The notes: generated by a model from the letters alone, not told the origin. Counted from the first letter of the stretch, positions 1-8,377 are shown. The stretch is DNA of 64,000 bases from Lachnospiraceae bacterium (GCA_024687205.1 JAILES010000071.1:1-64000); one strand, 5' to 3'. A program made the numbers and translations.

Positions 1-1
1 C

Positions 2-583
2 GCAAAGCTTCACCAGAGACTGGGCACCACCATCATCTACGTTACACATGACCAGACCGAGGCTATGACACTGGGTACCAGGATCGTCGTTATGAAGGAC
101 GGTGTGGTACAGCAGGTTGATACTCCTCAGAATCTGTATGACAAGCCGGGCAACCTCTTCGTTGCAGGTTTCATGGGATCACCTCAGATGAACTTCCTCG
201 ATGGTGTGGTTGAGGTTCAGGGCGAGACCGCTTACCTCAAGATCGCTGATAAGTCCATACCTCTTAATGCTGCAAAGAGCCAGAAGCTCATTCAGGGCGG
301 CTATGACGGAAAGACCGTTACCTTCGGTATCCGTCCCGAGGATGTATATGATTCGGAGATGATGGTTGAGAGTTCACCCAACAGCACTTTCGAAGCTACC
401 ATCAGAGTATACGAGCTTCTCGGTGCAGAAGTATTCCTGTATTTCGATCTTGACGAGTTCCCTATGACCGCAAGAGTCGATCCCAGGACTACAGCTCGTC
501 CGGGCGATGTTGTCAAGTTTGCTTTCGATACAGAGAAGATCCATGTATTCGATAAAGAGACTGAAATGACCATCACCAACTAA
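2..583 (+). CDS. Sugar ABC transporter ATP-binding protein, C-terminal part (MsmX/UgpC type)
   Basis: This is the 3' end (193 codons) of an ABC ATPase that begins before the window. The first visible residues carry the end of the nucleotide-binding domain: the H-loop histidine in VTHDQTEAM, then the usual run through MKDGVVQQVDTP and LYDKPGNLFVAGFMGSPQMN. The rest, about residues 70-190 of the visible part, is the C-terminal regulatory TOBE domain, with the family motif GIRPEDV. In MsmX/UgpC/MalK relatives this subunit powers uptake of oligosaccharides and is often shared among several permeases. It sits at the cytoplasmic face of the membrane. A strong terminator follows, so it ends a transcription unit separate from the genes downstream. 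The family is certain; the sugar cannot be read from this part. Confidence 0.95.
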   Translation, partial: AKLHQRLGTTIIYVTHDQTEAMTLGTRIVVMKDGVVQQVDTPQNLYDKPGNLFVAGFMGSPQMNFLDGVVEVQGETAYLKIADKSIPLNAAKSQKLIQGGYDGKTVTFGIRPEDVYDSEMMVESSPNSTFEATIRVYELLGAEVFLYFDLDEFPMTARVDPRTTARPGDVVKFAFDTEKIHVFDKETEMTITN

Positions 584-604
584 GAATAAAAAGCATAAAT
601 TATT

Positions 605-633
605 AAAGATGCGGTCTTGTACCGCATCTTTTT
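605..633 (+). terminator. Intrinsic terminator after the ABC ATPase gene
   Basis: Bases 605-615 and 621-631 form a perfect 11-bp stem (AAAGATGCGGT paired with its complement) around a 5-base loop, and the right arm runs into a short T stretch. It starts 21 bases after the stop codon of the ATPase gene. This is a textbook Rho-independent terminator. Confidence 0.9.
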
Positions 634-645
634 ATGTGATAAAAT
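617..645 (+). promoter_or_regulatory. Possible promoter for the GGDEF-EAL gene
   Basis: TTGTAC at 617-622 and TAAAAT at 640-645 are separated by 17 bases. A second TATAAT lies at 645-650 but has no well-spaced -35 element. The -35 candidate overlaps the terminator loop. If used, transcription would start near 652 and give a leader of about 80 bases that carries a hairpin (667-674 with 682-689) and a short reading frame. This is a weak call made by eye. Confidence 0.3.
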
Positions 646-669
646 ATAATTTGAGGGGTATAGCAACAG

Positions 670-741
670 ATGAGAAAAATGCTCGTCTGCAGTTGTGAGA
701 TCGTATCCAGGGATGGAGTGGAGGAGAAGGTAAGTGAATAA
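670..741 (+). CDS. Possible 23-residue leader peptide ahead of the GGDEF-EAL gene
   Basis: An ATG at 670 lies 10 bases after a GAGGGG ribosome-site candidate (653-658) and opens a 23-codon frame. Its stop codon (739-741) lies just inside the next gene, overlapping the GTG start at 734 by 8 bases. The predicted peptide begins MRKMLVCSCE and has two cysteines. The overlap would allow translational coupling. Nothing else supports it, and a frame this short may be chance. Confidence 0.22.
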   Translation: MRKMLVCSCEIVSRDGVEEKVSE

Positions 742-2446
742 AGGAAAGAATATCGATCTGACGCTTAAAGAGCTGTCCCGTCAGAAAGAAAGTCCGAAAA
801 GTCTCTACATATTATTTGTTCTGTGTTATGTGGTCATTTCAGTCAATGTAGTCAAAACAGCAAGGAGTTCCGGAACCTTCATGGTTGCGGGACAGCAGAT
901 ACCTGTATCTTATTTCGCGGGAGTTTTGACTTCACTTGCCAATATCTTTATTGTAAGCCTTGTTGTATTTTTCAGAAAGATCGGCTTTTTAACCGGCATT
1001 GTGATCGTTGTGGCCCAGATTCCTTTTTGGGTGATGAGTATTGTGGTGATGCACAATTTTACTGCGATCCCCGGCGTATTCACCACGGTCTTTGCGCTGG
1101 TGACCAGCTTTATAATATTCATCAACCAGCTCAGGGTTGAGAAATATCAGGCCAGCATGCAGATCCAGGTGGTAACGGATAACCTCACGAAGCTCCCGAA
1201 CCGCTTCGCCTGCACCGAGCTTATAAATGACCTGGTTCAGAAGAATGACCGTTTTGCCGTAGTTTCCGTTGATATAAACAACTTCAAGAGCATAAACGAT
1301 ACGATGGGGCACGAGACAGGAAATGAAGTGCTGAGGCGGGTTTCGGATCGCTGGAAGGAGCTGGCGGATTCCTGGAAGACAGGGACCGTGGATTTTGTCG
1401 GAAGATACGGGGGAGACGAGTACCTGATAGTCATCAGGGAATTTGAAAAAGAAGAGGATATACTTAATACGATAAAGGCATATAAGTCCGTACTTGAAGA
1501 GAAGATGACCATTGATGACTGTGACTTTTTCATGACTGCCTGCTTCGGATATGCGATATATCCGGATGACGCGGACAACAGGGCATCCATGCTTTCCTAT
1601 GCGGATGTGGCAATGCACGAGATGAAACGTGAGCACGGAGACAGTATCCTCCGTTTCAATAAGGATATGTCGCATGCGGAAAAGACGCTGGAGCTCGAAA
1701 GAAAGATAAGGGAAGCTCTTGATAAAGACCGTATATTAAGCTATCTGCAGCCTCAGTTCGATATGAGCCATAAGCTGAGAGGCTATGAGGCGCTCGCGCG
1801 CATAAGGGAGGATGACGGCAGCTTTATCAGCCCCGGAGAGTTCATACCCGTTGCCGAAAGTACAGGTCTCATCGATCTGGTAGATCTCAGGGTGTTTGAG
1901 AAAGCAGCGGAGTTTTTCGGAAAAGCCATCAAAAAGACGGATGCGAAGATAAGCCTTAGCATTAACATTTCCGTAAGGCATCTGATGAAAAACAATTTTA
2001 TCGATGAGATAACGGGGATAATGAATAAATACGGTATACCTGCAGACCAGCTCGAGCTGGAGATAACCGAATCGATAATGATCGATTCCTTTGAAAAGGC
2101 GCTTGAGCGTATCAATGAAGTAAAGCAGATGGGGCTGAAGGTTGCCATCGATGATTTCGGCACCGGTTATTCATCGCTGAGTTATCTCAACAGTTTCCCC
2201 GCGGATCTGCTGAAGGTAGATAAATCATTTATAGATGTGATGAATGACAGTGATTCTTCCAGGCAGTACGTGGCTACCATAATAACCATAGGTCATATCT
2301 TGAATCTTGAGGTCATATCCGAGGGCGTTGAGACCGAGGAACAGCTTAAGACACTCGAGAGCATAGGCTGTGACCACATACAGGGCTTTATCTGGGGAAA
2401 GCCGCTGCCGCCTGAAGAAGCAGAAAAGCTTGTAACGGCATCATAA
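734..2446 (+). CDS. Membrane-anchored GGDEF-EAL cyclic-di-GMP protein
   Basis: This 570-residue protein has four predicted membrane helices (about residues 25-130), a GGDEF diguanylate cyclase domain (about 145-305) and an EAL phosphodiesterase domain (about 320-565). The cyclase signature reads GGDEY, a mild variant. The RxxD product-inhibition site five residues before it is missing: the arginine position is Gly (GTVD). The EAL domain keeps its known metal and catalytic residues: YEALAR, NISVRHL, ELEITES, DDFGTGYSSL, KVDKSF and EGVET. Both activities are therefore possible, and the complete EAL set makes c-di-GMP hydrolysis the safer prediction. The start is GTG at 734, behind GGAGAAGG. c-di-GMP often controls surface polysaccharides, so a link to the glycan region downstream is plausible but unproven. 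Confidence 0.93.
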   Translation: MNKGKNIDLTLKELSRQKESPKSLYILFVLCYVVISVNVVKTARSSGTFMVAGQQIPVSYFAGVLTSLANIFIVSLVVFFRKIGFLTGIVIVVAQIPFWVMSIVVMHNFTAIPGVFTTVFALVTSFIIFINQLRVEKYQASMQIQVVTDNLTKLPNRFACTELINDLVQKNDRFAVVSVDINNFKSINDTMGHETGNEVLRRVSDRWKELADSWKTGTVDFVGRYGGDEYLIVIREFEKEEDILNTIKAYKSVLEEKMTIDDCDFFMTACFGYAIYPDDADNRASMLSYADVAMHEMKREHGDSILRFNKDMSHAEKTLELERKIREALDKDRILSYLQPQFDMSHKLRGYEALARIREDDGSFISPGEFIPVAESTGLIDLVDLRVFEKAAEFFGKAIKKTDAKISLSINISVRHLMKNNFIDEITGIMNKYGIPADQLELEITESIMIDSFEKALERINEVKQMGLKVAIDDFGTGYSSLSYLNSFPADLLKVDKSFIDVMNDSDSSRQYVATIITIGHILNLEVISEGVETEEQLKTLESIGCDHIQGFIWGKPLPPEEAEKLVTAS

Positions 2447-2459
2447 CGGTTAACGGAAA

Positions 2460-3320
2460 ATGAGCAGAAAAAACGATAAGAATAAATACACGGTCACCGA
2501 TCATGAAGGACGGGAGGTGGCCGTTATCGATAAAAAGGATTTCGAACTGTTCCTGCGTACTCTGGGAGCGGACAGCAGAGAAGCCTTTTTTTCGGAGCTG
2601 ATATGCGGCGGGCTTTCAAACCAGGCGATAGCTGCCAGGAGCGCGGAACTGAAGCTGGATACAGAGCTCAAAAGACGCATATACCTGATAAAGCTTAAGA
2701 ATCCGGCACAGCTTGCTGCATCGATGGAGATCATCGGTCAGATATTTGCCGACAGCGAGGAAGATATTTCTTTTGAAAATGCAGCTGATGAAATTGTGCT
2801 GATATCGGCGATTAAGGGCAGGAAAGATATAAGCACTCCCTCCGACAGAGCCGACCTGATCGTGAGCATGATCAATACGGAGCTGATGGAGGAACTCAGG
2901 GTTTCCTACAGCAAAGCTTTTGATGAACTATCGGCTGCCCCTGCAGCTTATATGCAGGCAAGGGTCTCGATGGAGATAGGGCACCTTTTCTATGATGACA
3001 GACTGGTATGCGGTTATGACGAACTGGGACTCGGGCGTCTGGTATACGGCCTGAGTGCGGAGGACTGCGAAGAGTTCATGGAAGAGCATTTCGGTGAAAA
3101 GAAAAAGCTGCGCTTAAGCGAGGAAGAGCTGGCCATGGCCGGCAGGTTCCTCGAGAAGGGACTGAATCTGTCGGAGACAGCCAGGGATCTGTTCATGCAC
3201 AGGAATACCCTGGTGTATCATCTGGAAAAGATACAGAAAAAAACCGGGCTGGATGTCAGGAAGTTTGAGGACGCGGTGATATTCAAGATAGCCCTGATGA
3301 TAGAGAGAAGGCTGGGCTGA
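2460..3320 (+). CDS. PucR/CdaR-type helix-turn-helix regulator
   Basis: This 286-residue protein is charged, lacks membrane segments, and ends with the C-terminal DNA-binding domain of the PucR family (about residues 225-280: LNLSETARDLFMHRNTLVYHLEKIQ followed by TGLDVRKFEDA). In this family the domain follows a variable sensory part. The N-terminal 200 residues match no sensor domain I recognise. The gene starts 13 bases after the GGDEF-EAL gene with only a weak ribosome site, and ends 4 bases before tadA, so the three are probably co-transcribed. Its target and ligand are unknown. The HTH family call is firm; the role is not. Confidence 0.8.
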   Translation: MSRKNDKNKYTVTDHEGREVAVIDKKDFELFLRTLGADSREAFFSELICGGLSNQAIAARSAELKLDTELKRRIYLIKLKNPAQLAASMEIIGQIFADSEEDISFENAADEIVLISAIKGRKDISTPSDRADLIVSMINTELMEELRVSYSKAFDELSAAPAAYMQARVSMEIGHLFYDDRLVCGYDELGLGRLVYGLSAEDCEEFMEEHFGEKKKLRLSEEELAMAGRFLEKGLNLSETARDLFMHRNTLVYHLEKIQKKTGLDVRKFEDAVIFKIALMIERRLG

Positions 3321-3324
3321 AGCT

Positions 3325-3888
3325 ATGGCGGGAAAAAGGGAAAGAAGATACCTGCGTAAGCTTGAAAAGGAAGAAGCGGCCAGGAAAGAAGCGCACAGAC
3401 AGGAGCTTCAGGATATAAAGTTTATGAAGCAGGCACTTAAACAGGCCTGCAAGGCTGCAGAGCTAAAAGAGGTTCCCATAGGCTGTGTGATAGTGCATGA
3501 GGGAAAGATCATAGCAAGGGGCTATAACCGCAGGAACTGCGACAGGAGCGTGCTGGCCCATGCGGAGATAAGCGCCATAAAAAAGGCGGCAAAGAAGATC
3601 GGGGACTGGAGACTGGAGGAATGTACCCTCTACGTGACTCTTGAGCCCTGTCAGATGTGTGCCGGAGCCATAGTCCAGGCCCGTATTCCGAGGGTGGTGT
3701 ATGCCTGTAAGAATCCCAAGGCCGGCTGTGCGGGCTCGGTTCTCAATATACTTCAGATGAAAGAATTCAACCATCGCTGCGAGGTAAGCAGCGGTATACT
3801 GGAGGAGGAATGCAGCAGGCTGCTTTCTTCTTTTTTCAGCCGACTGAGGCTCAATCAGGGGGACGGTTCCGCGGTTGAAAATCTTTGA
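3325..3888 (+). CDS. tadA: tRNA-specific adenosine deaminase TadA
   Basis: TadA converts A34 to inosine in tRNA-Arg(ACG). This 187-residue protein has the deaminase zinc signature: HAE in LAHAEISAI with the catalytic Glu, and PCxxC in PCQMCAGAI. The SRP RNA gene directly downstream is the classic Firmicute neighbour. The first 33 residues are a charged extension not usual for the family; the core begins near KFMKQALKQA, so an ATG at 3424 is an alternative start. The last 12 codons and the stop (TGA, 3886-3888) lie within a perfect 34-bp inverted repeat, so the C-terminal tail (LNQGDGSAVENL) is probably encoded by an invading repeat and not by the ancestral gene. Confidence 0.96.
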   Translation: MAGKRERRYLRKLEKEEAARKEAHRQELQDIKFMKQALKQACKAAELKEVPIGCVIVHEGKIIARGYNRRNCDRSVLAHAEISAIKKAAKKIGDWRLEECTLYVTLEPCQMCAGAIVQARIPRVVYACKNPKAGCAGSVLNILQMKEFNHRCEVSSGILEEECSRLLSSFFSRLRLNQGDGSAVENL

Positions 3889-3920
3889 TTTTCAACCGCG
3901 GAACCGTCCCCCTGATTGAG
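3850..3920. repeat. 34-bp perfect inverted repeat across the tadA stop codon
   Basis: Bases 3850-3883 are exactly complementary to 3887-3920, leaving a TTT loop. The arms contain GGGGGACGGTTCCGCGG. No T run follows the right arm, so it is not a standard terminator, though a stem this stable should still impede transcription. From memory, palindromes with a GGGGACGGTTCC core recur in many Firmicute genomes and resemble REP-like or IS200-type mobile hairpins; this cannot be verified here. Only one copy was seen in the window. Confidence 0.9.
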
Positions 3921-3932
3921 TAAGCTGAGGAT

Positions 3933-3962
3933 TTGACATATCCGCGCTGTTTAGGGTATACT
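3933..3962 (+). promoter_or_regulatory. Sigma-70 promoter of the SRP RNA
   Basis: TTGACA at 3933-3938 is a perfect -35 and TATACT at 3957-3962 a near-perfect -10, 18 bases apart. Transcription would start at about 3969-3970, exactly where the RNA's 5' helix begins. Strength fits an abundant housekeeping RNA. Confidence 0.88.
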
Positions 3963-3968
3963 TGTGGA

Positions 3969-4161
3969 TGCCGGTATGGCAGCCCTGCGTGGGTTAATGT
4001 TGATATCCGGGTCTTGCGCAATACGTGCCCGCGAACCGTGTCAGGGTGGGAACGCAGCAGCACTAAGCAGGAATTCGTATGTGCCGCAAGGGTGCCTGGA
4101 TGGAGTTCTCCCGTGCAGACAGCGCATACCGGTTTATTATGCGGAAAATCACGCGTTTTTT
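3969..4161 (+). ncRNA. ffs: Signal recognition particle RNA (bacterial large type, with Alu domain)
   Basis: The Ffh-binding tip is complete. GTG (4038-4040) pairs with CAC (4061-4063) around the conserved asymmetric loop TCAGG/AGCAG; GTG (4046-4048) pairs with CGC (4053-4055) below a GGAA tetraloop (4049-4052). The long arm is supported by perfect helices 4021-4025/4076-4080 and 4013-4018/4085-4090, and by 4005-4011/4095-4101 with one G-T pair. The ends close through CCGGTATG (3971-3978) with CATACCGG (4125-4132). The 5' part around GGGTTAATGTTG is the Alu-like domain. A short hairpin (4139-4143/4152-4156) followed by six T (4156-4161) probably ends transcription. Position after tadA is the usual one. 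The 3' end is approximate. Confidence 0.94.
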
Positions 4162-4170
4162 GGTAGATCT

Positions 4171-6147
4171 ATGTTAGCTATACTATTCATACTTTTTTGT
4201 ATATTTACCGGAACTCTTCTGCTCTGGTGCCTTATCCCTTCTTTTCAGTACAGCGGCTGTAATGATGTCAGAGGATCTGAAATTAAGATACCCTGGTGGT
4301 GCGTAACGATCCCTGCCGCCTATATCACGGGTACCGTGATCAGCTGCTGGGCAGTATATCTTTTTGCATATCTTGAAGAAGCCCTTCATCCCGGGGCGGC
4401 AAACCCCCTGATAAAGGGCAACATCTTCGGTGTTTTACTTATACTTATTCTCGATATCCTTCTTTTTATCATAATTAAGAAACGTGAGACTAAGCCTGCT
4501 TTTCCGGAGCATGATCCGCTTAAGAAACATCCTTTCATCTACGGGCTGTGGCTTGTACTGGCGCTTTTTCTGCTGTTTTTCTTTTACCGTACTTTCAGGG
4601 TTTCAGACGGTGAACTTAAGGTAGGTCTCTCGGTATTCAGCGATTTTGCCACCCATGTGGGCATGGAAAGAAGCTTCGCCGTGGGCAACAACTTTCCTAC
4701 GGCTTATTCCCACTACGGGGGCAGCGATATCCGCTATCATTTCATGTATCAGTTCATGATGGGAAACCTGGAATTTCTGGGTCTTCGTATCGACCATGCT
4801 TTCAATATACCTTCGTTTCTGGGAATGCTGAGCCTGTGCATGCTTCTCTATGTATATGGTACAAAGCTTACGGGAAACAGGGGAGCGGGGGTGCTTTCCG
4901 TAGTCTTTCTGCTCTTTAGGTCTTCGCCGAGCTTCTTTAAGTGGCTGGCCGAGCTTGAACCTGGAGATAATTTCCTTAAGCTTCTTAAAGACAGGACTGA
5001 GTTCTGGTCCTATACCGATAAGGAAAACTGGGGACTGTGGAATCTTAAGGTGTATATGAATCAGAGGCATCTTGCCATGGCCATGGCTTTTGTGCTTGTG
5101 CTGCTGATACTCTGGACACCCTGTCTTAAAAGCCTTAAAGGGAAATATGATAAAAAGACGGCTCTTGTCCTTGCGCTGTTTTCCGGCATTATGCTCGGAG
5201 CCATGTCATTCTGGAACGGGGCCATGGTGATAGGAGCACTTGCGATACTCTTTGTGATCGCTCTCTTTTCCGACAACAAGCCGGCTTTCCTGCTTCTGGC
5301 AGTCATAGCCGTAGGCATGTCTATGCTGACCAGCCGCTTCTTTATCAACGGCTCGGCGGTGAGCCCGTCCTTCCAGTACGGATTTCTGGCAGATAATGCC
5401 ACCATTCCCGGAACCGTTGATTATATGCTTAAGCTCACAGGCATACTGCTGATCCTTGTGGCGATATGCTTTATCGTAAGCAGTGCTGCCGAAAGGGTAC
5501 TGATCCTGGCTTTTTCGGCTCCGCTGATCCTTGCATTTACCCTTTCCCTTACGGTTGATATCACAGTGGGGCATAAGTATGTGATGCTTTCCCTTAATCT
5601 TTTCGGCATATTTGCGGCCCTGCTCTTGTACAGGCTGTGGAAGATAAGCAGGTTAAGCATAAGGATATCTGCTGTGATACTGGCGCTCATCCTTACCATG
5701 ACAGGACTTGCGGAGACAAAGATACTGTATAATATCGATAAGCGAAGTCTTAATTATGAGACGGAAGATCCGCTTGTGAAGTGGATAGAGGACAACAGCG
5801 ATTCGAAGGATCTGTGGCTGAGCGCACCCTATTCACTGGACAGACCCGTACTTGCGGGAGCCATGCTCTATTACGGCTGGCCCTATTATGCCTGGTCTGC
5901 GGGCTATGATACGAACTACCGCGAGAATATCTGCAGGGAGATATATGCCACCGCCGATCCGGCACGCAGGGAAGCGCTTTTGAAAAGTGAGGGCATACGC
6001 TTTATCATTGTTGATAAAGAAGCCAGAGACTATTATGATGTATCTGAGGCGTCCATAGCGGAAGCTTATGATGCCGTATATTCCGAAGGTGAGGACGAAT
6101 ACAGTCTTACCGTATACGAGAGAAAAGAGGAGCGTAAAGCTGAATGA
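4171..6147 (+). CDS. Polytopic membrane protein, GT-C glycosyltransferase-like
   Basis: This 658-residue protein has roughly a dozen hydrophobic segments and a soluble tail from about residue 535. After the first three or four helices comes an extracytoplasmic stretch with SDFATHVGMERSF and GGSDIRYHFMYQF (about 155-190), the kind of acidic first loop seen in GT-C enzymes that take sugars from polyprenyl phosphates. The start is ATG at 4171, the first codon giving a membrane N-terminus. An in-frame extension back to 3964 is open but would run through the SRP RNA and is rejected. The start lies only 9 bases after the SRP T run and has a poor ribosome site. It overlaps the next gene by 4 bases (ATGA), and the two proteins are probably functional partners. 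Exact substrate unknown. Confidence 0.75.
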   Translation: MLAILFILFCIFTGTLLLWCLIPSFQYSGCNDVRGSEIKIPWWCVTIPAAYITGTVISCWAVYLFAYLEEALHPGAANPLIKGNIFGVLLILILDILLFIIIKKRETKPAFPEHDPLKKHPFIYGLWLVLALFLLFFFYRTFRVSDGELKVGLSVFSDFATHVGMERSFAVGNNFPTAYSHYGGSDIRYHFMYQFMMGNLEFLGLRIDHAFNIPSFLGMLSLCMLLYVYGTKLTGNRGAGVLSVVFLLFRSSPSFFKWLAELEPGDNFLKLLKDRTEFWSYTDKENWGLWNLKVYMNQRHLAMAMAFVLVLLILWTPCLKSLKGKYDKKTALVLALFSGIMLGAMSFWNGAMVIGALAILFVIALFSDNKPAFLLLAVIAVGMSMLTSRFFINGSAVSPSFQYGFLADNATIPGTVDYMLKLTGILLILVAICFIVSSAAERVLILAFSAPLILAFTLSLTVDITVGHKYVMLSLNLFGIFAALLLYRLWKISRLSIRISAVILALILTMTGLAETKILYNIDKRSLNYETEDPLVKWIEDNSDSKDLWLSAPYSLDRPVLAGAMLYYGWPYYAWSAGYDTNYRENICREIYATADPARREALLKSEGIRFIIVDKEARDYYDVSEASIAEAYDAVYSEGEDEYSLTVYERKEERKAE

Positions 6148-8360
6148 GAGAAGAGAAAAACGATAATTCCTGGATATGGGCTCTGCTCATAGCCGCAACA
6201 CTTATGATCGGAGCACTTCTGCTTGGAAACGATATGCTCTTTGTACTCAAATGGTATGCGGCATTGCTGCTGGGGACCATAGTTTTTTATCCCGTCGCGG
6301 CCCATCTTTTTGCGGGATTTAAGGATGTGCCCTGGTTCTTCGCAAAAGTCTGCGGTCTGATGATACCCGGATACGTGATGTGGGTATGTGCCTCGGCAAG
6401 ACTTTTAAAGTTCGGAAATGCAGCCTGCATTGCGGTTTTTGTATTCTGCGCCATTTTGGTATATCTGCTCCCCTATGCGGCCGGGAGGAAAACACCCGCA
6501 GCGTTGTATAAAGGAGCGGACATTAATCGTATATTAAAAAGAGAGCTGCTGTTTGCGGCGGCCCTCACCGGATATGTGTATATAAGGGCTTTTTCGCCGG
6601 ATGCCTTCGGGACCGAGAGGATGATGGATTACAGTTTTATGCAGAGCATGTACGAATCCTCTTATTTCCCGCCCGCAGATGTCTGGTTTGCCGGACAGCC
6701 TCTTAACTATTATTATTTCGGTCAGTACATCTTTACTTATCTGAGCAAGCTGTCCTTCAATACCATAGATGTCAGTTACAATCTGTCCCTGGGCAGCTGT
6801 TTTGCCATCTGCCTTTGCCTGGCGTATTCCATCGGCTTCGCGCTTATGGAAAAGAAGGGGAAGGCTAAGGCGGCAGCAGGTACCATAGGAGCCATGGCTC
6901 TTATGTTTGCGGCAAATATGCATTTCTTCATCTTTTACAAGCTGGTGCCCATGTTCAGGGAAATACTGGGAATAGGCGGAGAATACAAGGCTTACTGGTA
7001 TCCCGATTCCACCAGGTATATAGGCTACAATCCGGATGTGGCGGACAAGACCGCCCATGAGTATCCGGCCTACTCCTTCATACTCGGTGATCTTCATGCC
7101 CATGTGATCAATGTTTTTGTGGTGCTTTCCATACTCGGGCTGGTTCTTTCCTATCTGAAGAGAAGGGAAAAATATGCTGAAAATAAAGGCGGCATGAAAC
7201 AGGTGCTCATCGACAGATGTGTGTTTGCAGTGGGCTTTCTTATCGGCATATGTGCGATGGAAAATGCCTGGGATTTCCCTATTTATTTTGTGGTAGCCGG
7301 AGCGGTGATCCTTTATGCAAATATCATAAGCTTAAAGAGCGCAAAGGATGTGATACTCGCTACGCTCATTCAGGGCGGTATCGTACTGGCAGTGAGCATG
7401 CTGGTATCGCTTCCCTTTAACCTGGGCTTTGAGGCAATGGTCAACGGAATCGAGAAGTGTACCGAACATTCCAGATTTTATCAGCTGGTCATACTCTGGG
7501 GCATGCCGGTGATACTGCTGATCAGCTTTATACTTGTGCTGAGGCGGAGACTGACTGAAGCGGAGAGTAAAAAGGAGCAGACGGTTATCCCGTTTAAGCT
7601 GATCTCTTCCGAAGACATATTTACCGTGCTGATCGGCCTCTGTGCCCTGGGGCTTGTCATCATTCCGGAGCTTATCTACGTGGAGGATATCTATTCCGGA
7701 AGCTTTAAACGTTTCAACACCATGTTTAAGCTGACTTATCAGTCATTCATACTTTTTGCGGTAATGCAGGCACATATAATAAGCTGCTATCTCTGCAAAG
7801 CGGAGCGGCCGGGTCAGCGTAAAGGCGGGATCGCAGCCCTTGTGCTGCTGATACTCTGCTGCATGTATTTCCCTGTGGCTGTAAAAATGGGAATAGGAAC
7901 CGTCGGTCCCAAGGGAGAGCTTAAGGGCATAGCCGCCGACGGATATGTATATGAGCAATGCCCCATGGACGCTCTTGCCATAGAATGGATAAAGACAGAG
8001 ACCGAGAAAGGCAGTGTGATACTCGAGGCAAACGGAGACAGTTATACGATATATAACAGGGTATCCACGCTCAGCGGAAGGCCTACGGTCCTGGGGTGGC
8101 GCACCCATGAGTGGCTGTGGCAGAACGATTCCGAGGTCGTGGATGAAAGAGACGATGACGTCTGGGATATATACTGCGGGACTGATCCCGCAAAGATTAG
8201 GGAGCTCTGCAGCAAATATTCCGTGGACTATATCTTTATCGGAAGCTGCGAATATGAGAAATACCTTCCGGACGGTATGGATGCGGAACTGTTAAAGAGT
8301 CTGGGAGAGGTAGTTTATGACGGCGGCGGGATCGAGCCGGTGTATATCATAAAGCTTTAG
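6144..8360 (+). CDS. DUF2298 / YYY-type polytopic membrane protein
   Basis: This 738-residue protein has about 14 hydrophobic segments. It shows the hallmarks of the DUF2298 (Chlor_Arch_YYY) family: LNYYYFGQY near residue 188, GDLHAH near 315, and a C-terminal soluble part with IEWIKTETEKGSVILE and a conserved GRPTVLGWRTHEWLW. The family is GT-C-like and is proposed to act on polyprenyl-linked sugars at the outer face of the membrane; no activity is established that I know of. It begins within the stop codon of the preceding GT-C-like gene, so the two are translated together. Aspartates in the loop after the first helices (FSPDAFGTERMMD) would be candidate catalytic residues. Confidence 0.82.
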   Translation: MREEKNDNSWIWALLIAATLMIGALLLGNDMLFVLKWYAALLLGTIVFYPVAAHLFAGFKDVPWFFAKVCGLMIPGYVMWVCASARLLKFGNAACIAVFVFCAILVYLLPYAAGRKTPAALYKGADINRILKRELLFAAALTGYVYIRAFSPDAFGTERMMDYSFMQSMYESSYFPPADVWFAGQPLNYYYFGQYIFTYLSKLSFNTIDVSYNLSLGSCFAICLCLAYSIGFALMEKKGKAKAAAGTIGAMALMFAANMHFFIFYKLVPMFREILGIGGEYKAYWYPDSTRYIGYNPDVADKTAHEYPAYSFILGDLHAHVINVFVVLSILGLVLSYLKRREKYAENKGGMKQVLIDRCVFAVGFLIGICAMENAWDFPIYFVVAGAVILYANIISLKSAKDVILATLIQGGIVLAVSMLVSLPFNLGFEAMVNGIEKCTEHSRFYQLVILWGMPVILLISFILVLRRRLTEAESKKEQTVIPFKLISSEDIFTVLIGLCALGLVIIPELIYVEDIYSGSFKRFNTMFKLTYQSFILFAVMQAHIISCYLCKAERPGQRKGGIAALVLLILCCMYFPVAVKMGIGTVGPKGELKGIAADGYVYEQCPMDALAIEWIKTETEKGSVILEANGDSYTIYNRVSTLSGRPTVLGWRTHEWLWQNDSEVVDERDDDVWDIYCGTDPAKIRELCSKYSVDYIFIGSCEYEKYLPDGMDAELLKSLGEVVYDGGGIEPVYIIKL

Positions 8361-8377
8361 AAGGGGAGGAGGCAGCT

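Noticed and set aside
3964..4170. In-frame N-terminal extension (69 codons) of the GT-C-like gene
   Set aside because: The region is the SRP RNA, with its conserved Ffh-binding loop and paired helices. The translated extension is not hydrophobic and has no ribosome site.
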